A program made the translations under genes and the position numbers. A stretch of DNA of 64,000 bases from Actinorugispora endophytica (GTDB lineage Bacteria; Actinomycetota; Actinomycetes; Streptosporangiales; Streptosporangiaceae), in assembly GCF_004363075.1 (NCBI RefSeq), contig NZ_SNYN01000001.1, positions 811,602 to 875,601 on the forward strand, given 5' to 3'. Every line of letters starts with the position of its first letter. The first letter of the stretch is position 1. This document shows, piece after piece, positions 1-9,124 of the stretch. A model generated the notes under the pieces. It was not told the DNA's origin. It worked only from the letters and a program-made list of their open reading frames with translations, and made no database searches.

Positions 1-2
1 TC

Positions 3-311
3 GGCCTGCTCGGCTGGCAGGGCAAGATCCTCACCAGCAGCGATCTGCCCTCCCGGCCGGGCCGCTCCCAGTGGCTCGCCGATCTCTCCGCCATCACCGG
101 TGCCCGCGCCTATCTCTGCGGAACCGGCGGCATGACGTACCTCCATCCGGCATCGTTCGCCGCCGAGGACATCGCTATCACGCCGTTTCGGCCGCCGACA
201 ACCGGCACCTGGTCCTCCGATTGGAGTCTCAGTTCGCTTGGGGTATTGGCAGCACTCGGCCCGCAGGAGGTGGCCGCCATCATGCAGAGGCTCGCCTTGG
301 ACCACGTCTGA
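3..311 (+). CDS. WbqC-like family protein, 3' end only
   Basis: An open frame runs in from the left edge and stops at TGA 309-311. About 102 residues are visible. The stretch WLADLSAITGAR, then YLCGTGGMTYLHP, then IAITPFRPP resembles the C-terminal half of WbqC-type proteins, a family found beside surface-glycan and natural-product genes whose biochemical role is not settled. The start and N-terminal half lie outside the window, so completeness cannot be judged. The downstream DNA to about 2.7 kb is decayed accessory sequence, so this gene may belong to the same variable segment. The family call rests on remembered pattern similarity only. Confidence 0.5.
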   Translation, partial: GLLGWQGKILTSSDLPSRPGRSQWLADLSAITGARAYLCGTGGMTYLHPASFAAEDIAITPFRPPTTGTWSSDWSLSSLGVLAALGPQEVAAIMQRLALDHV

Positions 312-1047
312 TGGCGGCCGCCGCTTGACCGCGGCCTGTTGGCGACTGTTCCGGATCAGCGGTGTGCGCGGATCGGCCGACTCGTGGGAGTAGCGGCAGG
401 CACCGGCGGCAGGTCGTTGGGGGAAGGGGTGCCGAAGACTGATGCGGTAGTGCTTCGTAGGCGGGCTGCCTCGGCACGGAGATTGGGCGCGGGCGGGCCT
501 GTGGGCGGTGCCGAGCTCTCGGCGGGCGGCGGCTTCCTTGAGGAGCTGGGGGGCGTGGCCGCCGACTTCGGCGTCGGCGAGGACGGTGGCGAGGACCGGC
601 CCGGTCGGGTGGCTCAGGTCGGGGAGATAGCGAGGGAGCAGTGGGATTACGAGGCGGGTGCTGGCATCCAGCTCATCCGCCACGAGATCCCCGACCGCCG
701 GTTGGTGCACCATGCCCATGCCGTGTTCCTGGCGGGAGGCGAACGGCTCAACGTCGGAAGTCCTGCCCAATGGTCAACGTGGGCCTGGGAATTCGAGTCC
801 GGCCTGTACACGGACCTCTCGGTGCGTTAGCACACTTCGCGTCGCCCAGGCCAGGAGGTCGAGGCCCAGGTGCGTGGCACAGACAAGGACGCCGTCTCGT
901 CGGTCTACGTGGAGGCGTGCGCACAGGCTGTGGACCGTGCGCACCCCCGACACGTACGGCGACGGTCAGAGGCAGGGGCCGTCGTTCCTGTGAAGGGAAC
1001 CGAATACGGGGCCTCGACCAAGTTGGTCGGGGCGCTGTTCGTCACAT
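312..1047. other. Decayed segment with relaxase-like debris
   Basis: No intact gene is visible over about 735 bp. On the minus strand, roughly 510-700 encodes a helical stretch (PLLPRYLPDLSHPTGPVL, then LLKEAAARRELGTA) resembling the alpha-helical region of actinobacterial plasmid relaxase or mobilisation proteins. The frame has no credible start and continues into non-conserved sequence. A second minus-strand piece near 790-950 (LCARLHVDRRDG, LVCATHLGLDLLAW) ends at a stop and is also fragment-like. I read both as remnants of integrated mobile DNA. The match is weak and made from memory. Confidence 0.3.
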
Positions 1048-2388
1048 TCAGCTGGGAAGCCCGAGCTCCTTCAGATACGTGAGGCGAGCATTTATGGCAG
1101 CCGAGAAGTGCCGCCAGTCGAGGCTGTTCACCAGTTCGACGGGCTTAGGATCCTCGGCTGAGGACGTGACATAGCAAGCGGCGTACCAGGTTGCGAAGTC
1201 GATTGCTTCGGGAGCACCGAACGCCCGCGTGGTATCGGCTGCCACTGCAGCGCCTTGAGGGCGGTTGGAGATGAGCGTGATCGCAGGGTAGGCGGAAACC
1301 TGGTCATCGAAGGCGTCGACGTCGTGCATGACCAGAACCAGGTCCATGCTGAAGCTCTTGGTCACCAGCTGGCGAAGTCGGCGACCGTATTGATTACGCA
1401 TCCAACGGTCCGCACAGATGAAGCCCAACTGTCCGCCTGCGCTGAGGCTCCGGAGGGCGACTCGTAGAAGCCGACATAGATGTCCGCCCGACCGCCCATG
1501 GTGGGGCATGCATGGCGGTAGACGGCCATCCGGTCATCGGGGATGTCTTCGAGGCGGATGTCGGGTGGGTTCCCGACCACGTAGTCCGCTCCGTGGGCCG
1601 ACTCGGGCTGGAGCAGATATGGGGTTTCCGGCGCGGGGGTGTTTGGCGTGCTGGTGCTTTGGGTGAGTCGTTCGGCCTCACGTCCGCGAACCGCGAGGTG
1701 ACGGCGGGCGGCGACGGCGGGTGAGGGTCGAGGCCGCGCCCACGACGTCCGTTGCGTGGGGGTTCCGCTGACGGTCTTGGGCTTTCTGCCCGTTTCGGGG
1801 CTTGGAAGGGCGGAAAGCCCATGATCGTTCCGGGAGGGCGGGACCGGCCCTCGAACCGCCGCGTCACGGACATCCGGCGGTTATGCGCGGGCCTCCGGCC
1901 CCGCCCGCCGTCGCCGCTCGTCGTAACAGGCCCTGAGGGGACCCCGCCCCGGCAGAGCCCCGAATCACCCCCGCGCCGGAACCCCCATAATCGCCCTGCT
2001 CAACCCAGGCTGCCGCCACATCCCGGGCTTCCTCTGGTTGCCATCCCTCGTCGACCAGCTGCCACTCAACGACCTCACGGCTGGCTTGGACGTTGCGCTC
2101 CAGTAGACCGAGAGCGCGAACGGCCCCGAGCGCGTCACCGATAGGACGGTTCTGCTTGCGGCAGGACGCGCTGATGCGTTGCGCGACAACTCCTAGGAAT
2201 GCTCCTGAGCCACAGGCCGGCTCAATGAGTTTCACGTCACAGAGCGCCTTGTCCGCCGTGTAGCCCACGAGGTCGAGGGTCAAGTCGACCACCCAGCGTC
2301 GCGTGAAGACCTCACCGTGCTCCACGGCCTCCTCGGGGACAGCGGGAAGGGTGCGGAGGGCGGTGTCGAAGAACAGGGGAGCGGCCAC
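1048..2388 (-). pseudogene. Eco57I-type N6-adenine DNA methylase, interrupted and frameshifted
   Basis: The N-terminal part (1988-2388, GTG start after a GGGGCGAG-type ribosome site) carries EACGSGAFLGV, the SAM-binding motif of class I DNA methylases. The C-terminal part (1048-1619) carries VVGNPPDIRLEDIP, then GGQLGFICADRWMRNQYG. The two parts are split by a 368-bp repeat element (1620-1987). Removing the element with one TA joins the frames as GDY-LLQPESAHGADYVVGNPP. A second lesion near 1460, apparently one missing base, shifts the frame between VGFYE and ALRSLSAGGQLGF. The catalytic NPPY motif reads NPPD. The reconstructed product, about 320 residues, is shorter than the usual 500 or more, so an internal or 3' deletion is likely too. 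Confidence 0.75.
1620..1987. mobile_element. MITE-like element inserted in the methylase gene (copy 1)
   Basis: The ends are near-perfect 22-bp inverted repeats: TGGGGTTTCCGGCGCGGG... at 1620 and the complement of TGGGGGTTCCGGCGCGGG... at 1987. The element is flanked by TA at 1618-1619 and 1988-1989. Deleting it with one TA restores the host reading frame, so it is an insertion with a TA target duplication. TA duplications are typical of IS630/Tc1-mariner transposases. It has no transposase gene. The interior is an imperfect inverted duplication with a central hairpin (GGGCTTTCTGCCC at 1779-1791 against GGGCGGAAAGCCC). Related copies lie at 34351-34586 and 56773-56895. Confidence 0.85.
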
Positions 2389-2696
2389 ATCTCGCCCCTG
2401 CTAGGGACAATTTCAGCTGCGTGAGTTATCCGCAGGGGAGTGAGTGTTCAGCTCCCGGATGCGTGGAACCGGGTTACTCTGCCCCAATGCGGTGGATCCG
2501 TACGGTGTTCTACGGCGGCGCGAAGAAAAGTGCCTCGTTCCCTGCCCAAGTGCGATGAGCGACCGCCGCTGCGACGCACTGCTCCTGAAGCTGCCTTCGG
2601 ACGGCGGGAACGATGTCGCAGAGCGAAGCTGGCCGGACGCCCGCCGAGGAATCCCGGTGCGGCCGACCAACTGAGACTAAAACTAAGACTACGAAC

Positions 2697-2734
2697 GTCG
2701 AAGGGCCCCACCGCTCGCGGTGGGGCCCTTCGAC
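2697..2734 (-). terminator. Strong hairpin downstream of tRNA-Ser(GGA)
   Basis: A perfect 17-bp stem (GTCGAAGGGCCCCACCG) with a 4-nt loop lies 22 bp beyond the 3' end of the minus-strand tRNA. There is no long T-run on either side. It probably ends tRNA transcription and insulates it from the decayed segment. Confidence 0.7.
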
Positions 2735-2756
2735 TTCGTGCCCGGTGAGGCACTGG

Positions 2757-2841
2757 CGGAGGATACGAGATTCGAACTCGTGAGGGCTTGCACCCAACAC
2801 GCTTTCCAAGCGTGCGCCATAGGCCTCTAGGCGAATCCTCC
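2757..2841 (-). tRNA. tRNA-Ser(GGA)
   Basis: A class II tRNA read on the minus strand. The acceptor GGAGGAT (from 2841) pairs with ATCCTCC (2764-2758), with discriminator G at 2757. The anticodon stem CACGC/GCGTG closes the loop TTGGAAA, giving anticodon GGA. A long variable arm follows, then the T-arm GAGTTCGAATC. CCA is not encoded. Its 3' end faces the decayed accessory segment, a common integration side for islands. Confidence 0.95.
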
Positions 2842-2942
2842 GCAGACAACTCTACACGGGCCGCGCCGGTGCTCCGAACGGATGAGCGGGGGCGTGTCAG
2901 GGGCGGTCCGGTTCGCGGCACTCCCGTGATCCCTATATGCTG

Positions 2943-3037
2943 GGGGCAGCCCCTCGTGCGGCGTCACCTTATGAACCTCCCCAGGGCCGGAAGGCAGCAA
3001 GGATAAGTAAGCTCTGGCGGGTGCGCGGGGGGTCTTT
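2943..3037 (+). ncRNA. ffs: Signal recognition particle RNA (small SRP RNA)
   Basis: The diagnostic bacterial SRP RNA apical domain is present: GAACCTCCCCAGGGCCGGAA followed by GGCAGCAAGGATAAG. It is flanked by partly complementary arms (CCCCTCGTGC... and ...GTGCGCGGGGGG) that close the hairpin. The RNA pairs with Ffh and targets nascent membrane and secreted proteins to the translocon. A TATATG hexamer at 2934-2939 is a plausible -10 box. The position just before dnaX is common in actinobacteria. Ends are estimated from folding, to within about 5 nt. Confidence 0.88.
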
Positions 3038-3205
3038 TCGTGTCTCGGGACACCCCCGGTCCCCGCGTCCTCGCCCCTCCCAGCGGGCGATCCGGGCGAA
3101 GCCGCCCCCAGCTGTCACCGGCGCAGGGTTGAATGGGTGGCGTGGGCCCGGCCGGGGTCCGACAACCGCACAGTGCCGGTTCGCGGAGGGAGCAGTGAGC
3201 ACGCC

Positions 3206-5248
3206 GTGAGCATCGCCCTGTATCGCAAGTACCGCCCCGCGACCTTCGCCGAGGTCCGTGGGCAGGAGCACGTCACCGAGCCGCTGCGCCAGGCGCTGCG
3301 CAACGGCCGGATCAACCACGCCTACCTGTTCAGCGGTCCGCGCGGCTGCGGCAAGACCTCCAGCGCGCGCATCCTGGCCCGCTCCCTCAACTGCGAGCAG
3401 GGCCCCACCCCCGACCCGTGCGGGGCGTGCGACTCCTGCGTGGCGCTGGCGCCCGACGGCGGCGGCAGCATCGACGTCATCGAGATCGACGCCGCCTCGC
3501 ACGGCGGCGTGGACGACGCCCGCGACCTGCGCGAGCGCGCCTTCTTCGCGCCCGTGAACTCGCGCTACAAGGTCTACATCATCGACGAGGCGCACATGGT
3601 GACCCGCGAGGGTTTCAACGCGCTGCTGAAGCTCGTCGAGGAGCCGCCGCCGCACCTGAAGTTCGTCTTCGCCACCACCGAGCCCGAGAAGGTCATCGGG
3701 ACGATCCGGTCGCGCACCCACCACTACCCCTTCCGGCTGATCCCGCCGAGCACGCTCCGCGAGCTCATGGAGCAGATCCTCGGCGACGAGGGCGTCCCCT
3801 TCGACCCGGCGGCGCTGCCCCTCGTGGTCCGGGCCGGCGCGGGGTCCGCGCGCGACTCGCTCTCCATCCTCGACCAGCTGCTCGCGGGGTCGGACGAGAA
3901 CGGCATCACCCGCGAGGGCGCGGTCCAGCTCCTCGGCTACACCGACTCCGGCCTGCTGGGCGAGATGATCGACGCGTTCGGCGCGCGCGACGGGGCGGCC
4001 GTGTTCGGCCTGATCGACCGCATGGTCGAGGGCGGGCACGATCCCCGCCGGTTCGCCGCCGACCTGCTGGAGCGCGCCCGCGACCTCGTGGTCCTGGCCG
4101 CGGTGCCCGACGCCCTGGACAAGGGCCTGATCAACGTCCCGCCCGACGCGGTCGAGCAGATGCGCGAGCAGTCCGTCCGGCTCGGCCCCGCGGAGCTGAC
4201 CCGCGCCACCGAGATCCTCAACACCGGCCTGACCGAGATGCGCGGCGCCACCTCCCCGCGCCTGCTGCTGGAACTGCTGTGCGCCCGGATCCTGCTGCCC
4301 GGCGCTGCCGGAGCCGAGGACGGGACCGCCGTGGCCGCCCGGCTGGAGCAGCTGGAGCGCCGCGTCGCCTCCGGCGTCCCGGCGGCACCGGCCGCCCCGG
4401 CGCACCACGCGCCCCCCGCCCCGGTCGCGCCCCCGCCCGCTCCCGCCGCCCCGCCGGTTCCCCGGCACTCCCCCGAACCCGCCGCGCCGACGCCCCCCGC
4501 CCGCCCGGAACCGCGCCGCGCCCCCGCCGACGACTGGGGCACGCCGCCTCCCGCTCCCGCGCCCGCTCCCGCGCCGGCCCCCGAGCAGGCGCCGCCCGCC
4601 GTGTCCCGCCCGTCGGGCGGCCTGCCCGACGCCAGCGCCCTGCGCGGCGCCTGGCCGCAGATCCTGGAGGCGGTCAAGCGCCGCCGGAGGTTCGCCTGGA
4701 TGATCCTCACGGGCAACGACGTGCAGGTGATCGGGGTGGACGGCAACACCGCCCAGCTCGGGTTCGCCAAACCCAACGACGCCAAGGGCTTCTCCAACAG
4801 CGGCAGCGACAAGGTGGTCGCGGGCGCGATCCAGGACGTGCTGCGCGTGGAGATGCGCGTCGTCGCGCTGGCGGGCGGCGGAGCCCCGCCGTCGGCCCCG
4901 TCCCGCGTCCAGCGCCAGGCCGCCCCGCAGCCCCAGCCCCCCGAACCCGCGATCGTCGACTCGCCTCCGCCGCCCCCGGCACCGCCGCGCAACGAGGGGT
5001 GGGACACCCAGCCCCCGCCGCCCGACGACGGCTGGGACGACGCCCCGGCGCGCCGACGCCCCGAACCGGCCCCCCAGCCTCCTCGGAGCGCCACGCCGCC
5101 GCCCGCTCCCGAACCCGCCGACGACGCGCCCCCCGGCCCGGAGGACGCCGTCGAGAACGACCTCGACGAGGCCGCCTTCACCGGTTCCCTCCTGATCGAG
5201 TCCGAACTGGGCGGAAAAGTCATCGAGGAGATCGACAACACGGCCTGA
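3206..5248 (+). CDS. dnaX: DNA polymerase III subunits gamma and tau
   Basis: Clamp-loader ATPase that loads the beta sliding clamp during replication. The N-terminal AAA+ module has Walker A GPRGCGKT (about residues 44-51), a four-cysteine zinc knuckle (C63, C72, C75, C78), Walker B IIDEAH (about 125-130) and an arginine-finger region (GTIRSRTHHYPF). The C-terminal half is a long proline/alanine-rich tau-like linker around a conserved island (WPQILEAVKRRRRFAWMIL). Product is 680 residues. I chose GTG 3206 because family members begin VSIALYRKYRP. The frame is open upstream to ATG 3137 and the ribosome site before GTG is weak, so the start is moderately sure. A large palindrome follows 11 nt after the stop. 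Confidence 0.95.
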   Translation: MSIALYRKYRPATFAEVRGQEHVTEPLRQALRNGRINHAYLFSGPRGCGKTSSARILARSLNCEQGPTPDPCGACDSCVALAPDGGGSIDVIEIDAASHGGVDDARDLRERAFFAPVNSRYKVYIIDEAHMVTREGFNALLKLVEEPPPHLKFVFATTEPEKVIGTIRSRTHHYPFRLIPPSTLRELMEQILGDEGVPFDPAALPLVVRAGAGSARDSLSILDQLLAGSDENGITREGAVQLLGYTDSGLLGEMIDAFGARDGAAVFGLIDRMVEGGHDPRRFAADLLERARDLVVLAAVPDALDKGLINVPPDAVEQMREQSVRLGPAELTRATEILNTGLTEMRGATSPRLLLELLCARILLPGAAGAEDGTAVAARLEQLERRVASGVPAAPAAPAHHAPPAPVAPPPAPAAPPVPRHSPEPAAPTPPARPEPRRAPADDWGTPPPAPAPAPAPAPEQAPPAVSRPSGGLPDASALRGAWPQILEAVKRRRRFAWMILTGNDVQVIGVDGNTAQLGFAKPNDAKGFSNSGSDKVVAGAIQDVLRVEMRVVALAGGGAPPSAPSRVQRQAAPQPQPPEPAIVDSPPPPPAPPRNEGWDTQPPPPDDGWDDAPARRRPEPAPQPPRSATPPPAPEPADDAPPGPEDAVENDLDEAAFTGSLLIESELGGKVIEEIDNTA

Positions 5249-5258
5249 CACCCGCTTC

Positions 5259-5328
5259 CCTCGGTGATCTTGACGTTTCCGGGGTCTCGGACGCGGTTGA
5301 GACCCCGGAAACGTCAAGATCACCGAGG
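5259..5328. repeat. Long palindrome, family of two (copy A)
   Basis: Two perfect 30-bp arms (CCTCGGTGATCTTGACGTTT...) surround a 10-nt spacer. It begins 11 nt after the dnaX stop. The core GGTGATCTTGAC-TTT-CGGGGTCTC also forms the arms of the palindrome at 27653-27740, so this is a dispersed sequence family and not a chance hairpin. The likely local effect is transcription termination after dnaX, although no T-run follows. Confidence 0.85.
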
Positions 5329-5472
5329 AGAACGGGAGGCCGCCCCACCCTCCGTCAGCGCGTGGTCCGCGCGCTCGCCGGACGGCTGTCTCCGGTGCGC
5401 GGTAGCGTTGGGAAAGTCGTAGGCTCATGACTCGCCATCCGTCCATCGAGCCGCGTTTGGGGTAGTCGCGTC

Positions 5473-8400
5473 GTGACGACAGATTCCTTCGTCCACCTGC
5501 ATGTCCACACCGAGTACTCGATGCTGGACGGCGCCGCCAAACTCAAGCCGCTGTTCGCGGAGGCCGCCAGGCTGGGGATGCCCGCCGTGGCGATGACCGA
5601 CCACGGGAACATGTTCGGAGCCTACGAGTTCTGGAGCCAGTCCAAGGGCTCGGGGGTCAAGCCGATCATCGGCATCGAGGCGTACGTCGCCCCGGAGTCG
5701 CGGTTCCACAAGCAGCGGGTGTTCTGGGGGCGGGGCAAGGACGGCGGCGACACCTCGGCGGAGGGCGGCAAGGACGTCTCCGGCGGCGGCCGGTTCCTGC
5801 ACCTGACCATGACGGCGCGCAACGCCCAGGGGCTGCGCAACCTGTTCCGGATGTCGTCGATGGCCTCCATCGAGGGCTACTACACCAAGCCCCGCATGGA
5901 CCTGGAGCTGATGTCCAAGTACAGCGAGGGCGTCACCGTCACCACGGGCTGCCCGTCGGGCGGGGTGCAGACCCGGCTGCGCCTGGGCCAGGAGCGCGAG
6001 GCCATGGAGTACGCCTCGACGCTCCAGGACATCTTCGGGCGCGAGAACGTGCTCATGGAGCTGATGGACCACGACCTCGGCATCGAGCGCGACGTCCGCA
6101 ACGGGCTGCTCAAGCTCGGCAGGGAGCTGGGCATCCGGCCCGTCGTCACCAACGACTCCCACTACGTCACCGAGGACCAGGCGGCCGCGCACGACGCGCT
6201 GCTGGCGGTGGGCGTGGGCAAGAACCTCGACGACCCCACGCGCTTCCGGTTCAACGGCTCGGGCTACTTCCTCAAGAGCGCCGAGGAGATGCGCGGCATC
6301 AACTCCTTCGAGGAGTGGGCCGAGGGCTGCCGGAACACCCTGTGGGTCGCCGAGCAGGTCGAGGACGGCGCCTACGACGAGGTCTTCAAGCACCGCGACC
6401 TGATGCCGCGCTTCCCCGTGCCCGAGGGGGAGAGCCAGTCGAGCTGGCTGCGCAAGGAGGTCGAGCGCTGCCTGCCCAACCGGTTCCCCGACGGCGCCGA
6501 CCAGGAGACCCGGGACCGGATCGAGTACGAGCTGAGCGTCATCGAGGAGATGGGCTTCCCCGCCTACTTCCTCGTCGTCGCCGACATCTGCCAGTACGCG
6601 CGCAAGTCCAGGATCGCGCTGGGCCCGGGCCGCGGTTCCGCCGCGGGGTCGATGATCGCCTACATCCTGGGCATCACGGACCTGAACCCCATCCCGTACG
6701 GCCTGCTGTTCGAGCGGTTCCTCAACCCCGAGCGCGTCACCATGCCCGACGTCGACCTGGACTTCGACGAGCGCAAGCGCGGCGACATGATCCGCTACGT
6801 CACCGAGCGCTACGGCGACGAGCGCGTGGCCCAGATCCTCACCTTCGGCACCATCAAGGCGAAGGCGGCCATCAAGGACGCCAACCGCATCCTCGGCTTC
6901 CCCTACGCGCTGGGCGACAAGATCACCAAGGCGTTCCCGCCCGCCGTGATGGGCAAGGAGATCTCGCTCTCGGCGGTCTACGACGAGGGCGACCCCCGGC
7001 ACCACGAGGCCGGCGAGCTGCGCCAGATGATCGAGTCCGAGCCCGACGTCCGCAAGATCTACGAGACCGCCAGCGGTATCGAGGGGCTGACCCGCGGCAC
7101 CGGCGTGCACGCGGCCGGGGTCATCCTGTCCGCGGAGCCGCTGCTGGACGTCATCCCCATCCACAAGCGCGACGCCGACGGCGCCATCATCACCGGCTTC
7201 CCCTACCCTCAGTGCGAGGACATGGGCCTGCTGAAGATGGACTTCCTCGGCCTGCGCAACCTCACGATCATGGACGACGCCGTCCAGAACGTGAAGGCCA
7301 ACGAGGGCATCGACCTCGACCTCCCCAGCCTGCCCCTGGACGACAAGGCCACCTACGAGCTCCTGAGCCGCGGCGACACCCTGGGCGTCTTCCAGTTCGA
7401 CGGCGGCCCCATGCGCAACCTGCTCAAGCGCATGCAGCCCAAGTACTTCAGCGACATCTCCGCGGTCAGCGCCCTGTACCGGCCCGGTCCGATGGCCGCC
7501 AACGCCCACAACGACTACGCCGACCGCTCGAACGGCCGCCAGGAGATCACGCCGATCCACCCGGAGCTCAAGGACGCTCTGGACCCGATCCTCGGCGAGA
7601 CCTACCACCTGCTCGTGTACCAGGAGCAGATCATGGCGATCGCCCAGCAGCTCGCCGGGTACACCCTGGGCGGCGCGGACCTGATGCGCCGCGCGATGGG
7701 CAAGAAGAAGAAGGAGGCGCTGGAGAAGGAGTACGTCACCTTCCGCGCCGGGATGCTGGAGAAGGGCTTCTCCGAGGAGGCCATGCAGGCCCTGTGGGAC
7801 GTCATGCTCCCGTTCTCCGGCTACGCCTTCAACAAGTCGCACTCCGCGGCCTACGGCGTCGTCTCCTACTGGACCGCCTACCTCAAGGCCAACCACCCGG
7901 CGTCCTACATGGCCGCGCTGCTCACCTCGGTGGGCGACGACAAGGACAAGATGGCCGTCTACCTGGCCGAGTGCCGCAAGATGGGCATCAAGGTGATGCC
8001 GCCCGACGTCAACGAGTCGGGCCTGCGCTTCACAGCGGTCGGCACGGACGTGCGCTTCGGGATGGGCGCGGTCCGCAACGTGGGCGCCAACGTCGTGGCC
8101 TCGGTGGTCAAGACCCGCGAGGAGAAGGGCAAGTTCTCCTCGTTCGTGGACTTCCTGTCGAAGATCGAGGTCACCGCCTGCAACAAGCGCGTCATCGAGT
8201 CCCTGATCAAGGCGGGCGGGTTCGACTCCCTGGGCCAGCCGCGCCTGGACCTCTACCGCCACCACGAGACGGCGGTGGACGCCATGATCGGGGCCAAGAA
8301 GCAGGAGGCCAACGGCCAGTTCGACCTGTTCGGCGGGGGCGACGACGCCGACGGGGGGTCCGCGCCCATCGGGCTGGACATCAACTGGCGCGAGGAGGAG

Positions 8401-9039
8401 TGGGACCGCAAGACCAAGCTCGCGTTCGAGCGGGAGATGCTGGGCCTGTACGTGTCCAGCCACCCGCTGGCCGGCGCCGAGCGCATCCTCGCGCGCTCGC
8501 GCGACGTGGCGATCCTGGAGGTCGTCAACGGCGAGCGCCGGGGCAACGACGAGGTGCGCGTCGCCGGGCTGATCTCCAAGGTCGAGAAGCGGGTGAACAA
8601 GGCCGGCAACCAGTGGGCGATCGCCACCGTCGAGGACCTCGACGCCGCGATCGAGGTGCTGTTCTTCCCCAAGACCTACCCGCTGTACGTGGACGCCCTC
8701 GTCGAGGACACCGCGGTGACCGTCAAGGGCCGCGTCAACGACCGCGACGGCACCTACTCGATGTTCGTCTCGGAGATGTCCATCCTGGACATCTCGCACG
8801 TCTCCGAGGGCGAGCCGCCGGTCCTGCTCACCATCCCGGAGAAGCGCATCACCAAGGAGCTGGTCGGCGACCTCAAGCAGGCGCTGCGCAGCCACCGGGG
8901 CGACACCCCCGTGCGGATCAAGGTGGACAACCCGCTGCGGTCGCGGATCTTCGCCGTCGACGACTACCCGGTGCGGGTCGGTCCGGAGTTCTCCGGCGAG
9001 ATCAAGAGCATCCTGGGGCCCGACGCGATCCTGTACTGA
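5473..9039 (+). CDS. dnaE: DNA polymerase III alpha subunit (DnaE)
   Basis: Catalytic subunit of the replicative polymerase, 1188 residues as expected for the DnaE1 type. Order: N-terminal PHP domain (HLHVHTEYSMLDGAAK; TDHGNMFGAYEF), palm with the metal-binding motif PDVDLDFDERKR (about residues 424-435) and GPGRGSAAGS before it, fingers (GVFQFDGGPMRNLLKRM), helix-hairpin-helix region (KMGIKVMPPDVNES), and a C-terminal OB fold (VRVAGLISKVEKR). It starts at GTG 5473. A TAGCGT hexamer at 5403-5408 is a plausible -10. The gene stands alone between the dnaX palindrome and ybaB. Confidence 0.97.
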   Translation: MTTDSFVHLHVHTEYSMLDGAAKLKPLFAEAARLGMPAVAMTDHGNMFGAYEFWSQSKGSGVKPIIGIEAYVAPESRFHKQRVFWGRGKDGGDTSAEGGKDVSGGGRFLHLTMTARNAQGLRNLFRMSSMASIEGYYTKPRMDLELMSKYSEGVTVTTGCPSGGVQTRLRLGQEREAMEYASTLQDIFGRENVLMELMDHDLGIERDVRNGLLKLGRELGIRPVVTNDSHYVTEDQAAAHDALLAVGVGKNLDDPTRFRFNGSGYFLKSAEEMRGINSFEEWAEGCRNTLWVAEQVEDGAYDEVFKHRDLMPRFPVPEGESQSSWLRKEVERCLPNRFPDGADQETRDRIEYELSVIEEMGFPAYFLVVADICQYARKSRIALGPGRGSAAGSMIAYILGITDLNPIPYGLLFERFLNPERVTMPDVDLDFDERKRGDMIRYVTERYGDERVAQILTFGTIKAKAAIKDANRILGFPYALGDKITKAFPPAVMGKEISLSAVYDEGDPRHHEAGELRQMIESEPDVRKIYETASGIEGLTRGTGVHAAGVILSAEPLLDVIPIHKRDADGAIITGFPYPQCEDMGLLKMDFLGLRNLTIMDDAVQNVKANEGIDLDLPSLPLDDKATYELLSRGDTLGVFQFDGGPMRNLLKRMQPKYFSDISAVSALYRPGPMAANAHNDYADRSNGRQEITPIHPELKDALDPILGETYHLLVYQEQIMAIAQQLAGYTLGGADLMRRAMGKKKKEALEKEYVTFRAGMLEKGFSEEAMQALWDVMLPFSGYAFNKSHSAAYGVVSYWTAYLKANHPASYMAALLTSVGDDKDKMAVYLAECRKMGIKVMPPDVNESGLRFTAVGTDVRFGMGAVRNVGANVVASVVKTREEKGKFSSFVDFLSKIEVTACNKRVIESLIKAGGFDSLGQPRLDLYRHHETAVDAMIGAKKQEANGQFDLFGGGDDADGGSAPIGLDINWREEEWDRKTKLAFEREMLGLYVSSHPLAGAERILARSRDVAILEVVNGERRGNDEVRVAGLISKVEKRVNKAGNQWAIATVEDLDAAIEVLFFPKTYPLYVDALVEDTAVTVKGRVNDRDGTYSMFVSEMSILDISHVSEGEPPVLLTIPEKRITKELVGDLKQALRSHRGDTPVRIKVDNPLRSRIFAVDDYPVRVGPEFSGEIKSILGPDAILY

Positions 9040-9124
9040 CCCGGACCCGGCCGCGCGGGGCGGTCCCCGCGCGGCCGAGCGGATACGCTCGGGGACACGG
9101 ACATCGCAGGCAAGGAGCGGATCA

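Noticed and set aside
339-830. 163-codon plus-strand frame as a gene
   Set aside because: Amino-acid content is low-complexity Gly/Ala/Val/Arg. The minus strand in the same place shows the more protein-like relaxase remnant.
2969-5446. 825-codon open frame antisense to dnaX
   Set aside because: It is a shadow of the GC-rich dnaX codons; its composition is Gly/Arg/Val-rich with no motifs, whereas the plus-strand frame is a full clamp-loader subunit.
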